A stretch of DNA of 64,000 nt from Paenibacillus marchantiae (GTDB lineage Bacteria; Bacillota; Bacilli; Paenibacillales; Paenibacillaceae). The notes beneath the pieces are model-generated. The model saw nothing but the letters and a program-made list of their open reading frames with translations. It searched no databases and was not told where the DNA came from. Both the position numbers and the translations under genes were made by a program. The first letter of the stretch is position 1, and every line of letters begins with the position of its first letter. Location: positions 6,820,001 through 6,884,000 of the forward strand of contig NZ_CP118270.1 in NCBI RefSeq assembly GCF_028771845.1, written 5' to 3'. This document shows, piece by piece, positions 35,777 to 43,845 of this stretch.

Positions 35777-36064
35777 TTATTCTTCCTCTTGACCCGCCAT
35801 CTCCCGCATCACCTGAGTCAGCGTTTCGGCTACGGCTTCTTCCAAGTCTGCCAGGCCTCCCAAATAGGAGATGATGCTTTTGTTGATTTGTCCCGAGCTA
35901 TCCAGCAGACCGTCAACGCCATCCAGCTCCGGTTCGATATCCGGCAAATGATTGATGATTTCAGACATGCGCACAGCGACTTGACGTTTGGCATCCAGTA
36001 CACGTGCAACCTGCTGGTGAGAATGTGCAATATGTGTGAGTATTTCATCGATTTTGCTCTGCAT
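35777..36064 (-). CDS. Small helical protein, 95 aa, first gene of the glycan cluster
   Basis: The start at 36064 has a strong GGAGGAGG site; the frame extends upstream without one. The 95-residue product begins MQSKIDEILTHIAHSHQQVARVLD, a helix with the IAHSxQxxARxLD block shared with 35119-35418, and ends in acidic residues. It is the first gene of the minus-strand series down to 26013, whose gaps are mostly short or overlapping. Upstream, AC-N17-CATATGCTG is one mismatch from a sigma-K promoter, which would make the whole cluster mother-cell expressed. Confidence 0.7.
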   Translation of the reverse strand: MQSKIDEILTHIAHSHQQVARVLDAKRQVAVRMSEIINHLPDIEPELDGVDGLLDSSGQINKSIISYLGGLADLEEAVAETLTQVMREMAGQEEE

Positions 36065-36104
36065 GGTCCTCCTCCTTACCGTCACGGCCTGCTTCACCCA
36101 TAGA

Positions 36105-36152
36105 AAAACCCGGCCTATCAGCATTTGCCTGCTACAGCATATGCCGGGCCGG
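36105..36152 (-). terminator. Terminator of the amino-acid ABC operon
   Basis: CCCGGC and GCCGGG, with extra A/T pairs and an inner loop, form a hairpin followed on the minus strand by TTTTTC. It lies 34 bp after the ATPase stop. Confidence 0.7.
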
Positions 36153-36185
36153 GATCGTCAGTTACTCCAGCTTGCGCCTATATCG

Positions 36186-36938
36186 TCAGATGACATAACT
36201 CCAATCGGAAGAGTATCGACTGAGGAATTGGCGGGTACGTTCCTGTTTGGGCCGCACAAACACTTCCTCCGGTGTGCCTTCTTCCACTACGGAACCCCCA
36301 TCCATGAATACAACTCGATTTGCCACCTCACGGGCAAAACCCATTTCATGGGTGACAACAATCATGGTGATGCCTTCCTGGGCAATCGATCGAATGACCG
36401 ACAGCACCTCACCTACAAGTTCAGGATCAAGCGCCGAGGTTGGTTCATCGAACAGAATTACCTCTGGATTCAGTGCCAGCGCCCGAGCAATGCCTACCCG
36501 CTGCTGTTGTCCACCTGACAACATGCTGGGATACTCATTAATTTTGGCGGACAGGCCCACTTGTTCAAGTACACGCAAGGCTCGTTCACGAGCATCGGCT
36601 TTGGACATTTTCTGAGCGATGATTAATCCTTCAGTTACGTTATCCAGTACCGTTTTATGTTTGAACAGGTTATAGTGCTGGAACACCATCGCCGTTTTTC
36701 GCCGCAACTGCACAATGTCATGTTTGCGGGCATGCTTGCAGTCTACGGTTAATCCGCTGATCTGTACCTTGCCCTCATCGGCACGTTCAAGAAAATTCAC
36801 ACAGCGCAGCAATGTCGTTTTGCCGGACCCGCTCGGTCCAAGAATGGCAACAACATCCCCCTGCTCCACAGTCAGATCAATACCTTTCAACACTTCCTGC
36901 TGACCAAAAGATTTGTGTATATTCGTCAGTGATATCAT
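36186..36938 (-). CDS. Polar amino-acid (cystine-type) ABC transporter ATPase
   Basis: This 250-residue ATPase energises import. It has Walker A GPSGSGKTTLL, signature MLSGGQQQRVGIARALA, Walker B EVILFDEPTSALDPE and H-loop VTHEMGFAREV, all as in TcyN/GlnQ-type proteins. The ATG at 36938 overlaps the permease stop as ATGA and is preceded by AAAGGAGGGG; a 74-codon upstream extension of the frame reads into the permease gene. It is the last gene of a four-gene operon with a binding protein and two permeases, like B. subtilis tcyJKLMN. Cystine or another sulfur amino acid is the favoured substrate because of the shared operator at 39337. Confidence 0.92.
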   Translation of the reverse strand: MISLTNIHKSFGQQEVLKGIDLTVEQGDVVAILGPSGSGKTTLLRCVNFLERADEGKVQISGLTVDCKHARKHDIVQLRRKTAMVFQHYNLFKHKTVLDNVTEGLIIAQKMSKADARERALRVLEQVGLSAKINEYPSMLSGGQQQRVGIARALALNPEVILFDEPTSALDPELVGEVLSVIRSIAQEGITMIVVTHEMGFAREVANRVVFMDGGSVVEEGTPEEVFVRPKQERTRQFLSRYSSDWSYVI

Positions 36939-37645
36939 GACACCCCTCCTTTGCTGTACACGGCAACTCTGCGTTCCAGCAAAGCTGTAATCCGTTCGAC
37001 AATCACCGTCAGACCCCAATAGATCAATGCGGCAGCAATGAAAGCCTCCAGAAATTTCAGACTGACCGAAGCCACCACATCCGCTTTCCCGAGAATATCC
37101 ATCTGTGATACGGTAAACGCGAGTGTTGATCCATGCAGGAAACCAACAAACATACTGCACAGATTCGGCAGAACCGCACCCACCGCCTGCGGTAAAATAA
37201 TGCGTCTCATTGCCTGGGAGGTACTCATGCCCACGGCATGTGCAGCTTCCATCTGCCCAGTGTCCACTGCAAGAATACCGGAACGGATAATCTCGGACAT
37301 ATAAGATCCGGCAGTCAACGAGAAGGCGATGAGCACGAACACCAGAATGGGGATGGAGGAAGACTGAAAGGCCCAGCCGTACCGGGCAGCCAGTTTGTCG
37401 ATGATCAACGGAATCCCGTAATAGATTAGAAACAAGTGCATCAGCATCGGTGTCCCCCGAAAAAACGAAACATAGAAATCAGCGATCCGGTAGACCCAGG
37501 GAACCTTATAGATTCGAATTAAAGCAGTAACCAGACCAATGCCAAAGCCTGCGATCAACGGTACAATCGTAATGACGAGTGTTAGTGGCAATGCCTTTAG
37601 AATCTGGAAAAAAGATGTGTAGATAAAGTTGAAATCAATAGACAT
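36935..37645 (-). CDS. Polar amino-acid ABC transporter permease
   Basis: This 236-residue HisM/TcyM-type permease has about five membrane segments and the conserved loop QMEAAHAVGMSTSQAMRRIILPQAV that contacts the ATPase. It has the family's FFRGTPMLMHLFLIYYG block. Its start lies 4 bp after the stop of the other permease gene, and its own stop overlaps the ATPase start. The two different permeases suggest a heterodimeric channel, as in the TcyLM system. Confidence 0.9.
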   Translation of the reverse strand: MSIDFNFIYTSFFQILKALPLTLVITIVPLIAGFGIGLVTALIRIYKVPWVYRIADFYVSFFRGTPMLMHLFLIYYGIPLIIDKLAARYGWAFQSSSIPILVFVLIAFSLTAGSYMSEIIRSGILAVDTGQMEAAHAVGMSTSQAMRRIILPQAVGAVLPNLCSMFVGFLHGSTLAFTVSQMDILGKADVVASVSLKFLEAFIAAALIYWGLTVIVERITALLERRVAVYSKGGVS

Positions 37646-37649
37646 TCGC

Positions 37650-38393
37650 TCACCCCGCTATTCGTTTCAGGCGTTCAGCTCTAACCACTGGCCCAGGGAC
37701 TTCTTTCTTACGTTCGTGACGCTGGAGTCTGCGCTCTGCGATAGCAAACCCTTTTTCAAGGACAAGCACGATAACATAGTAAACAATCGACAGACTAATA
37801 TACACTTCAAGTGCATGCGATGTAGCCGAGATCAGCGTTTGCCCCCTGCCCACCATGTCCATGACCCCAATCGAGAAAGCAAGTGACGTATCCTTTAACG
37901 AACCAATCAACGTATTCGCCATATTTGGAAAAGCAACGATGAGCGCCTGCGGAACCACAATTCGCCGAAACGACTGAAACGTGGTCAAGCCCGCCGCATA
38001 TGCTGCTTCCGTCTGGCCCTTGTCCACACTGCGCACAGCTCCGCGAAAGATTTCGGCAAAGGACGCTGCATCACTTAACGCATAAGTCACGATGACAAAT
38101 ACCAGCGGATCGGTCCTGGACAGATCGACTCCTATAGGCTTGAGCAATTCAGGTAATCCGTAGTAGACCAGAAACAATTTGATGAGAATCGGTGTGCCCC
38201 GCATGAAAGAGACGTACAGGGTCGCGAGCTGGCTCAGCACCGGAATCCGGTATAACCTCGGGACCGCCAGAAGTACACCGCCCACCAAACCGAACACAAT
38301 GGAACCGCCCAGTACAATCAGTGTAATATGCAAATATCGCAGCAGTTCAGGGACGAAATCCAGAACCAATGACAGATCGAATGATTTACCCAT
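37650..38393 (-). CDS. Polar amino-acid ABC transporter permease
   Basis: This 247-residue permease is the partner of 36935-37645. It shows the same FMRGTPILIKLFLVYYGLPE block and the loop QTEAAYAAGLTTFQSFRRIVVPQAL before the last membrane segments. The N-terminus faces outwards, and the C-terminus ends in a short basic cytoplasmic tail (RRLQRHERKK). It follows the binding-protein gene with a 26-bp gap and is co-transcribed with it. Confidence 0.9.
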   Translation of the reverse strand: MGKSFDLSLVLDFVPELLRYLHITLIVLGGSIVFGLVGGVLLAVPRLYRIPVLSQLATLYVSFMRGTPILIKLFLVYYGLPELLKPIGVDLSRTDPLVFVIVTYALSDAASFAEIFRGAVRSVDKGQTEAAYAAGLTTFQSFRRIVVPQALIVAFPNMANTLIGSLKDTSLAFSIGVMDMVGRGQTLISATSHALEVYISLSIVYYVIVLVLEKGFAIAERRLQRHERKKEVPGPVVRAERLKRIAG

Positions 38394-38419
38394 AACCGTC
38401 GCTCACCTTTCTCAACGAA

Positions 38420-39259
38420 CTATTCCTCAACCGTGTAATCGGCTCCCAGCCACTCTGTGCTCAATTTGCTCAATGTTCCATCTTCCTTGATTGATTTGAG
38501 CGCTTCATCAATTTTTGTTTTGAGCTCTTCCTCATCCTTGTTCAGAATGAAATACACTTTGGAATTGGACAGAGCCTCTCCCACAGTCTTTAACTGTGCA
38601 TCCACCACTTTATTTTGATAATCGATGGCAAACTGCGTGCTGATAGTTGCATCCACCCGGCCTGTTTTGATCTGAGTATTCGTATCTTCCCCTGCTCCGG
38701 AATACACAATGTCGATGGCATTTCCATTCGCTGCATTCCATTTCTCAGCCAGTACAGCCGCATTACTCGTAGCGCCAACAATCAGTTTTTTACCTTTCAG
38801 ATCCTCGATGGATTTTACATCCTGGTTTTTCTCGCTTACAACGATTTTATTAGGGAAAATGTTATATGCCTCGTCATTAAAAAGGAACTTGGCCTGTCTC
38901 TCTTCATTCACTTCCATTTGGTGAGCGATCAGGTCTATTTTCTTCGTTTCAAGACTAAGCAGCAGGTTTTTAAATTCCATTGTACTGAACTCGAATTCAT
39001 ATTCAGGCAATCGTTTATCAATCTCGCGGATCAGTTCTACATCGTACCCCGTCAGCTTGCCATTCTCATCAATAAAGCAAACATTCGGGAATTGAGTACC
39101 TGTACCCACAATGATCTTCTTCACTTTATCTTGACCGGACGCAGATGCGGAATCCGATTCATTCGATGCATTGCCTGAACTGCAACCCGCCAGTACCACC
39201 AACATAGTAATGAACAGCAATGCTGTCCGGAATTTCTGAATCCCCCATTGATTAACCAT
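38420..39259 (-). CDS. Amino-acid-binding lipoprotein (cystine-type)
   Basis: This 279-residue family-3 solute-binding lipoprotein has lipobox VLAGC (Cys at about 26), followed by a Ser/Asn/Ala linker and the bilobal PBP fold. Typical blocks are GYDVELIREIDKRLPEYEFEF (ligand pocket) and LKGKKLIVGATSNAAVLAEKWN. It captures the substrate outside the cell for the permeases encoded downstream. It resembles TcyJ/TcyK-type cystine-binding proteins, but the ligand is not proven. The promoter region (39337-39401) carries the 27-bp site shared with sulfur genes elsewhere in the window, which supports a sulfur amino acid. Confidence 0.9.
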   Translation of the reverse strand: MVNQWGIQKFRTALLFITMLVVLAGCSSGNASNESDSASASGQDKVKKIIVGTGTQFPNVCFIDENGKLTGYDVELIREIDKRLPEYEFEFSTMEFKNLLLSLETKKIDLIAHQMEVNEERQAKFLFNDEAYNIFPNKIVVSEKNQDVKSIEDLKGKKLIVGATSNAAVLAEKWNAANGNAIDIVYSGAGEDTNTQIKTGRVDATISTQFAIDYQNKVVDAQLKTVGEALSNSKVYFILNKDEEELKTKIDEALKSIKEDGTLSKLSTEWLGADYTVEE

Positions 39260-39336
39260 TCCCGATCTCCTCCACAGGCTGTTATTTCAGCCAATATGAT
39301 GTGTACTCCCATTCCTCATCTTTGATTTAACTAACC

Positions 39337-39401
39337 ATTCACACTTGTATAGTCGGAATTAGGTTGAACAAAGAATAGCATCGTATGTCATACCTAGGCA
39401 A
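39337..39401 (-). promoter_or_regulatory. Promoter and CymR-like operator of the cystine-type ABC operon
   Basis: On the minus strand TTGCCT (39401-39396), 18 bp and TATTCT (39377-39372) form a modest sigma-A promoter. Ten nt downstream begins TAATTCCGAC-N7-GTGTGAATGG (39361-39335), a degenerate copy of the 27-bp motif found at 40093, 59236 and 59784. The left half matches fully; the right half matches at 5 of 8 core positions. Confidence 0.5.
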
Positions 39402-39481
39402 TATATATGTTAATAGGACATCCTGATAACGTTATAGAACTTCTCTATGCTTCACCCGTTCCCTGATCCAAAAGTAAACCA

Positions 39482-39521
39482 AAAGAAGCGATCCCCCAAC
39501 CAGGCTGGGGATCGCTTCTTC
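39482..39521. terminator. Strong bidirectional terminator
   Basis: AAGAAGCGATCCCC and GGGGATCGCTTCTT form a perfect 14-bp stem around a 10-nt loop. It serves the minus-strand gene at 39554-39883, whose stop is 32 bp away. Confidence 0.85.
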
Positions 39522-39553
39522 AATTGCAGATCATATTAAATTCAAATACGCAT

Positions 39554-39883
39554 CTATCTGCGACTAGCCCATTTAATTTTACGAGCTACTTCTATACGCT
39601 GCAGTTGCAAGAGTCCGATTCGTTCTTCAAACTTCTTGCGTTCATCCGTTGAATGGGCCGCGTGAATCTGGTGGCAGAGACCTGTTAGTTTACTGTTGAT
39701 ATAATCAAATCTCATCCATAATTCTTCTTCAGGTGTGCGCTGCTCCGCTTCCGGCTGAAATATTTTGAGCTGGTGGATAAGGGACTGCTGCCATTCCTGA
39801 TCCTCGATTTGGATGGCAAAATGCAAAAGATCCAGATAGTCGTCGATTTGCAACGATATACCGCAATCAGGTTTCGTATTCAT
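39554..39883 (-). CDS. Hypothetical protein, 109 aa
   Basis: I do not recognise this family. An AAGGAGAG site about 10 nt before the ATG and a strong terminator after the stop make it a real single-gene unit. The 109-residue product is soluble and almost wholly helical (IDDYLDLLHFAIQIEDQEWQQSLIHQL and a C-terminal ERKKFEERIGLLQLQRIEVARKIK), acidic in the first half and basic at the end. It may be a small regulatory or structural protein. Nothing links it to the neighbouring sulfur genes except position. Confidence 0.7.
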   Translation of the reverse strand: MNTKPDCGISLQIDDYLDLLHFAIQIEDQEWQQSLIHQLKIFQPEAEQRTPEEELWMRFDYINSKLTGLCHQIHAAHSTDERKKFEERIGLLQLQRIEVARKIKWASRR

Positions 39884-40092
39884 TAGTCGTCTCTCCTTAT
39901 TTCAGTTCTTGGCTGGAATCAGTTAGTTCTATTTTACAGGATAGAGCATGGTTTAGGCGAGTCCTGAAACGAGTAAAATTGGAAAAAGTTTTGTCATTTT
40001 TACATATAGAAGCTTTCGATGGGCTTATAGACAGATCTGATTCGAGAATTATATTCCAACCATGAATTTCATGATAAAATAACACCAAAATA

Positions 40093-40119
40093 TTAAACCA
40101 ACTTAACAGGTTGGAATAG
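40093..40119 (+). promoter_or_regulatory. CymR-like operator copy before the GNAT gene
   Basis: TTAAACCAAC-TTAACAG-GTTGGAATAG has the same 10-7-10 layout as the other three sites, and its spacer TTAACAG is identical to that at 59784. CCAAC and GTTGG form the inner dyad. A weak -10 (TAAAAT) lies about 12 nt upstream. The GNAT start is 30 bp downstream. Confidence 0.5.
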
Positions 40120-40148
40120 TTAATTTTCATAGAAGGGATTGATCGACC

Positions 40149-40685
40149 ATGACCGAACAATACCGATTGGCAACACTTGAAGATGCCGAACAATTGCAGG
40201 CTGTTACCGTTGATGCCTATGAAACGATTCGGGCCCTGAACATTCCTTTTCCAGCCGGACACGCTACACTGGAAGTTATACAGAATAATATTGTACAGCA
40301 TGAATGCTATATTCTTGAAAAAGCCGGAGAAATCATTGCCACGGTTACCCTTGATCGAGCCGAAGATGTACAGCGGCAAGCCATCAGCCCCTATCCTTTC
40401 ATCCGCTGGTTCGCGGTAAGTCCGGCCCATAAAAGCCAGGGCTATGGCTCTAAACTATTGGATTGGGTTGAGCAACATATCATTCTACAGAAGCTTGATG
40501 CTCCTGCCGTATTTCTGGCAACGGCGACCCGCCATCCCTGGCTTGCTCCCATGTATGAACGGAGGGGATATGAACCTTTTCATCACAAAACGGTACAGAC
40601 ACCTGAACGGCAGGAAGAGATTGTATTTATGGTCAAAACGCTCGACCCTTCCCGTTATGAGACGCCTTCTGTTCAAACAGGCTGA
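40149..40685 (+). CDS. GNAT family N-acetyltransferase
   Basis: This 178-residue acetyl-CoA-dependent N-acetyltransferase has a GNAT fold. IRWFAVSPAHKSQGYGSKLLDWV contains the acetyl-CoA pyrophosphate loop (Q-x-x-G-x-G/S variant, QGYGSK), and the C-terminal APMYERRGYEPF is the typical motif B. AGAAGGGA lies about 10 nt before the ATG. In Bacillus, GNAT enzymes such as YtmI or YxeL acetylate S-modified cysteines before oxidation and deacetylation. The upstream 27-bp operator shared with the sulfur genes makes the same role likely here; this link is inference. A terminator follows at 40749. Confidence 0.85.
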   Translation: MTEQYRLATLEDAEQLQAVTVDAYETIRALNIPFPAGHATLEVIQNNIVQHECYILEKAGEIIATVTLDRAEDVQRQAISPYPFIRWFAVSPAHKSQGYGSKLLDWVEQHIILQKLDAPAVFLATATRHPWLAPMYERRGYEPFHHKTVQTPERQEEIVFMVKTLDPSRYETPSVQTG

Positions 40686-40748
40686 ACAAATAGCGGCTTG
40701 GACGAACGTAAACATACATGATATACGATATACGCCGCCTGTGTAAAT

Positions 40749-40787
40749 GAAAACCCGCTCCGAGGAAAGATTCCTTGAGCGGGTTTT
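40749..40787 (+). terminator. Rho-independent terminator
   Basis: AAACCCGCTC and GAGCGGGTTTTT form the outer stem, and AGGAA/TTCCT the inner, followed by a T-run. It lies 64 bp after the GNAT stop and also faces the convergent modB. Confidence 0.85.
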
Positions 40788-40828
40788 TGAATGCTAATCC
40801 TTATCGCTTTCACTTTATATAGCCCGCA

Positions 40829-41512
40829 TCATGCCTTCCCGTCGCGCGGCTGTCTGGTTAAGAGCAGCATGATAAACGAAATGATAATAATAGAGCCGGT
40901 CCACATCCAGGCCATCGTCTGATTGCCCGAATCCACAGCAACATAGATCGCAGTGGGTACGGTTTGCGTTTTGCCCGGAATATTACCTGCGATCATGAGT
41001 GTGGCCCCGAATTCCCCCAGTGCACGAGCGAAACCCAGGATGAACGCCGTCATCAACGCTCTCCCTGCAAGCGGAAGTGAGATATAACGAAATACCTGCC
41101 ATTCATTCGCTCCGATGGAGCGGCCTGCATCTTCCAGATCCTTATCAATCCCGCTAAAGCCGGATTTCATCGTCTGATATACCAATGGGAAAGCCACCAC
41201 CACCGAGGCAATCACGGCAGCCCACCAGGAGAAAATGACAGGTGCGGAAAAGATGGCTTCAATCCACTGTCCGAGCAGGCTCTTACGGCCCAGTAACACG
41301 AGTAAGATGAATCCGACCACGGTCGGCGGAAGCACAAGCGGAAGCATAAATGCCGTTTCTAGAAAAATTTTGCCACGGAACGAGGTACGCGACATCTTCC
41401 AGGCCACAGCGATGCCAAACACTGCTGCGATCACACTGGACAGCAACGCAACTTGAAGAGAAAGACGAACCGGTGGCCAGAATACCGCCCAGTCTATTGC
41501 GCTCACATTCAT
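40829..41512 (-). CDS. modB: Molybdate ABC transporter permease
   Basis: ModB is a 227-residue membrane permease with five or six segments. The family blocks are LVLPPTVVGFILLVLLG and the ATPase-contact loop DLEDAGRSIGANEWQVFRYISLPLA, followed by GFARALGEFGATLMIAG, which is diagnostic for ModB/CysT-type permeases. Its ATG overlaps the modA stop (41509-41512). No modC ATPase gene follows: after the stop come the convergent terminator and the GNAT gene. The ATPase must therefore be encoded elsewhere or shared. Confidence 0.93.
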   Translation of the reverse strand: MNVSAIDWAVFWPPVRLSLQVALLSSVIAAVFGIAVAWKMSRTSFRGKIFLETAFMLPLVLPPTVVGFILLVLLGRKSLLGQWIEAIFSAPVIFSWWAAVIASVVVAFPLVYQTMKSGFSGIDKDLEDAGRSIGANEWQVFRYISLPLAGRALMTAFILGFARALGEFGATLMIAGNIPGKTQTVPTAIYVAVDSGNQTMAWMWTGSIIIISFIMLLLTRQPRDGKA

Positions 41513-42381
41513 TTCGGAATGGAGAACCCGTATTTAGCAAATACATCAAGCACTTCAGGCGTTTGCAAATACGTGTAGAATTGTTCTGCTTCTGTCCGAT
41601 GCTTCGTACCTTCAATAATCCCTACTGGATAATTGGCTGGTGTATAGCTGTTCTTGTCCACTTCAAAAGCAATTTTCACCTGATCAGAAGTGAGTGCATC
41701 CGTTTTGTACACAAACCCCGCATCCGCATTGCCTGTTTCTACATATTGCAGAACCTGTCTGACATCCTTGCCCTGTACAAGCTTACCTTCCAACTGATCC
41801 CACAGTTTGGCATTGGTCAGTGCTTCCTTCGCATAGGTTCCTGCAGGCACACTTTCCGGTATACCAATCGCTACGGTCTTGATAGAATCAGCCGTCAGAT
41901 CCTTCTCGCTTGTTACGGTATCTGAACGATCCGCTGGAATGATGGCTACCAATGAATTTTGGAGCAAATTCGTCTGATCACCGGATGCAATCAGCTTCTC
42001 ATCCACGAGCGCGTTCATATTTTTGGTCGCAGCCGATACAAAAACATCTGCTGGCGCGCCTTGTTCAATTTGCTGTTGTAATGCACCGGATGCACCAAAG
42101 TTGAAGTTAAGCTCCACATTGGGATTCGCGGCTTCAAAGTTCGTTTCAATTTCCTTCATGGCATCCGTGAGACTGGCTGCCGCTGAGATCGTTAGCTCCA
42201 CCTTTTCCTGAGGATCTGTTGCCCCAGCCGTTGAACTCTCACCTGATGTCGCTGGTGTTGTACCCGTTTGTTCCATTGCTGTGGATGTATCTTTACTGTC
42301 TGTGCTTGCACCACAACCGGCCAATACGAGAGCCAGTCCAAGTGACATACTCCCCAACACATATCCAATACTCTTTTTCAT
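41509..42381 (-). CDS. modA: Molybdate-binding lipoprotein
   Basis: ModA is a 290-residue periplasmic-type binding lipoprotein with lipobox VLAGC (Cys at about 23) and a Thr/Ser-rich linker. The ModA core has ELTISAAASLTDAMKEIETNF (oxyanion-binding Ser and N-terminal strand), FGASGALQQQIEQGAPADVFVSA and a C-terminal NYPVGIIEGTKHRTEAEQF. It binds molybdate or tungstate outside the cell and passes it to ModB. It is the first gene of modAB and divergent from the HTH/PBP regulator at 42644. The AT-rich intergenic region with palindromes at 42408-42434 is probably the control region. Confidence 0.93.
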   Translation of the reverse strand: MKKSIGYVLGSMSLGLALVLAGCGASTDSKDTSTAMEQTGTTPATSGESSTAGATDPQEKVELTISAAASLTDAMKEIETNFEAANPNVELNFNFGASGALQQQIEQGAPADVFVSAATKNMNALVDEKLIASGDQTNLLQNSLVAIIPADRSDTVTSEKDLTADSIKTVAIGIPESVPAGTYAKEALTNAKLWDQLEGKLVQGKDVRQVLQYVETGNADAGFVYKTDALTSDQVKIAFEVDKNSYTPANYPVGIIEGTKHRTEAEQFYTYLQTPEVLDVFAKYGFSIPK

Positions 42382-42407
42382 CTACTTCTCCCCCGATGTT
42401 ATGTTTA

Positions 42408-42434
42408 GTTATAACTAGATATAATTAATTATAT
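42408..42434. promoter_or_regulatory. Palindromic control region of modAB
   Basis: GTTATAAC (42408-42415) and the 16-bp perfect palindrome ATATAATTAATTATAT (42419-42434) lie within 60 bp of the modA start. The second overlaps TATAAT-like -10 sequences on both strands. They are candidate sites for the adjacent molybdate regulator. Confidence 0.5.
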
Positions 42435-42643
42435 TTCATTATACATAAGATCATTGAAATAGGAAGGTAGTCTTTGACGTGTCTGTTGATGGGCAAGCCA
42501 TCGATAGCTGAATTGTGGTGGGCGAGTTTATCCTCTCTGGCTGTTAATGGTATAGTACAAGAGACCCCAGCGTTTATCCGGGATGATAAGCGTTGATGAA
42601 CGAAACGTTATATGATCTGTACCTTGAAGGAGGATCTTCACTG

Positions 42644-43702
42644 ATGACGGAGGAGCAATCCTATACCACCGAAGAAATATCCAAGCTACTCAAAATATCC
42701 AAACTGACGGTCTACGATCTGATTAAAAAGGGAGACCTCGTCGCTTATCGCGTCGGCAAACAAATGCGTGTTGACGCCACCGATCTGGAGGCTTATAAAC
42801 AGCGCTCCAAGCAGCTTCAATCGCCAGCGCACCGGGCCGCTGTGGATTCAGTTCACCCCACTGAATCTCATTTCGGGACGGGAAGTGATCCGACCAATCA
42901 TGTCGTTCATTCCGCTGCAAATGCTTCGCCTCTATCCAGAGGGACATTCGCAGCCTTTACCTCCATGACGGGCAATCCTTCGCCAGCCCATTCGGCCCGT
43001 CATCTGGTCATTACAGGACAGGATGTCAGCCTCGATATTCTCATGCGATATATGGAAAAGCACACACGGGATATTCGTCCACTGCGTTCGTTCATGGGCA
43101 GTCTCGATGGCTTGATCTCCATGTACAGTGGGGAATCCGATCTGGTCAGTACCCATCTGCTGGATGGAGATACAGGAGAATATAATCTGCCCTACATTCG
43201 CAAAATCCTGATTGGCTGGTCATATGTCGTCGTGAATCTGCTAACACGGCCTGCCGGGCTGTATGTGCAACGAGGTAACCCGCGGGGCTTGCAAAACTGG
43301 ACAGATCTGAAGCAGCCTGAGCTGCGATTGGCTAACCGGGAGAAAGGGTCGGGTGCACGTGTATTACTGGATGAACAATTGCGTCTGCATGGTATCCCTG
43401 CTTCCCAGCTGATTGGGTATGACGTGGAAGAAACCAGTCACATGGGTGTAGTTGCCAAGGTCAGTTCCGGCGAAGCCGATGTAGGGATCGGCAGCGAGAA
43501 GGCTGCACGACTTGTCGGTCAGGTTGATTTTATTCCACTTGTTCAGGAACGTTACGATCTGGTCATGCTGAAGAAACAAGGGAACGAAGCGTGGATAGAA
43601 TCAGTACTGCGCATTCTGCAATCACCGGAATTCAGGCAGGAACTGCAATCATTTGATGGGTATGATGTATCCCGAACGGGTGAAATTTTGTATGAAGTCT
43701 AG
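42644..43702 (+). CDS. Molybdate-type regulator: excisionase-like HTH plus PBP domain
   Basis: This 352-residue protein has an N-terminal MerR/excisionase-type HTH (about 5-55: YTTEEISKLLKISKLTVYDLIKKGDLVAYRVGKQMRV), a linker of about 70 residues rich in Ser, His, Pro and Ala, and a C-terminal periplasmic-binding-protein-like domain (about 125-350) as in ModE-substitute regulators of Firmicutes. The PBP domain probably senses oxyanion or molybdopterin directly in the cytoplasm. The ATG at 42644 follows AAGGAGG with 10-nt spacing; the upstream ATG at 42596 has no such site. Divergence from modA implies control of modAB. Confidence 0.85.
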   Translation: MTEEQSYTTEEISKLLKISKLTVYDLIKKGDLVAYRVGKQMRVDATDLEAYKQRSKQLQSPAHRAAVDSVHPTESHFGTGSDPTNHVVHSAANASPLSRGTFAAFTSMTGNPSPAHSARHLVITGQDVSLDILMRYMEKHTRDIRPLRSFMGSLDGLISMYSGESDLVSTHLLDGDTGEYNLPYIRKILIGWSYVVVNLLTRPAGLYVQRGNPRGLQNWTDLKQPELRLANREKGSGARVLLDEQLRLHGIPASQLIGYDVEETSHMGVVAKVSSGEADVGIGSEKAARLVGQVDFIPLVQERYDLVMLKKQGNEAWIESVLRILQSPEFRQELQSFDGYDVSRTGEILYEV

Positions 43703-43735
43703 TGCAATGGCACTTGGATTGCTCATAGGATCGCT

Positions 43736-43790
43736 AAAAAAAACAGAAGAACCGCCGCTGAAGCTCTGACGGTGGTTCTTCTGTTTTCTC
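43736..43790. terminator. Bidirectional terminator
   Basis: AAAACAGAAGAACC and CCG pair with CGG and GGTTCTTCTGTTTT around a short loop, with A- and T-tracts on either side. It ends both the HTH/PBP regulator gene (plus) and the zinc operon (minus, folE2). Confidence 0.9.
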
Positions 43791-43845
43791 TTCATATTGT
43801 AAAGTGATATAAAATAAAATGAATTCCTTATCCCTCACACTATCG

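Noticed and set aside
36939..37160. 74-codon N-terminal extension of the amino-acid ABC ATPase
   Set aside because: It reads into the upstream permease gene, and the ATG at 36938 with AAAGGAGG starts exactly at the family's usual N-terminus.
39260..39340. Riboswitch or T-box upstream of the cystine-type ABC operon
   Set aside because: No terminator/antiterminator pair or conserved T-box or S-box segments could be seen between the promoter and the gene; the operator-like motif explains control better.
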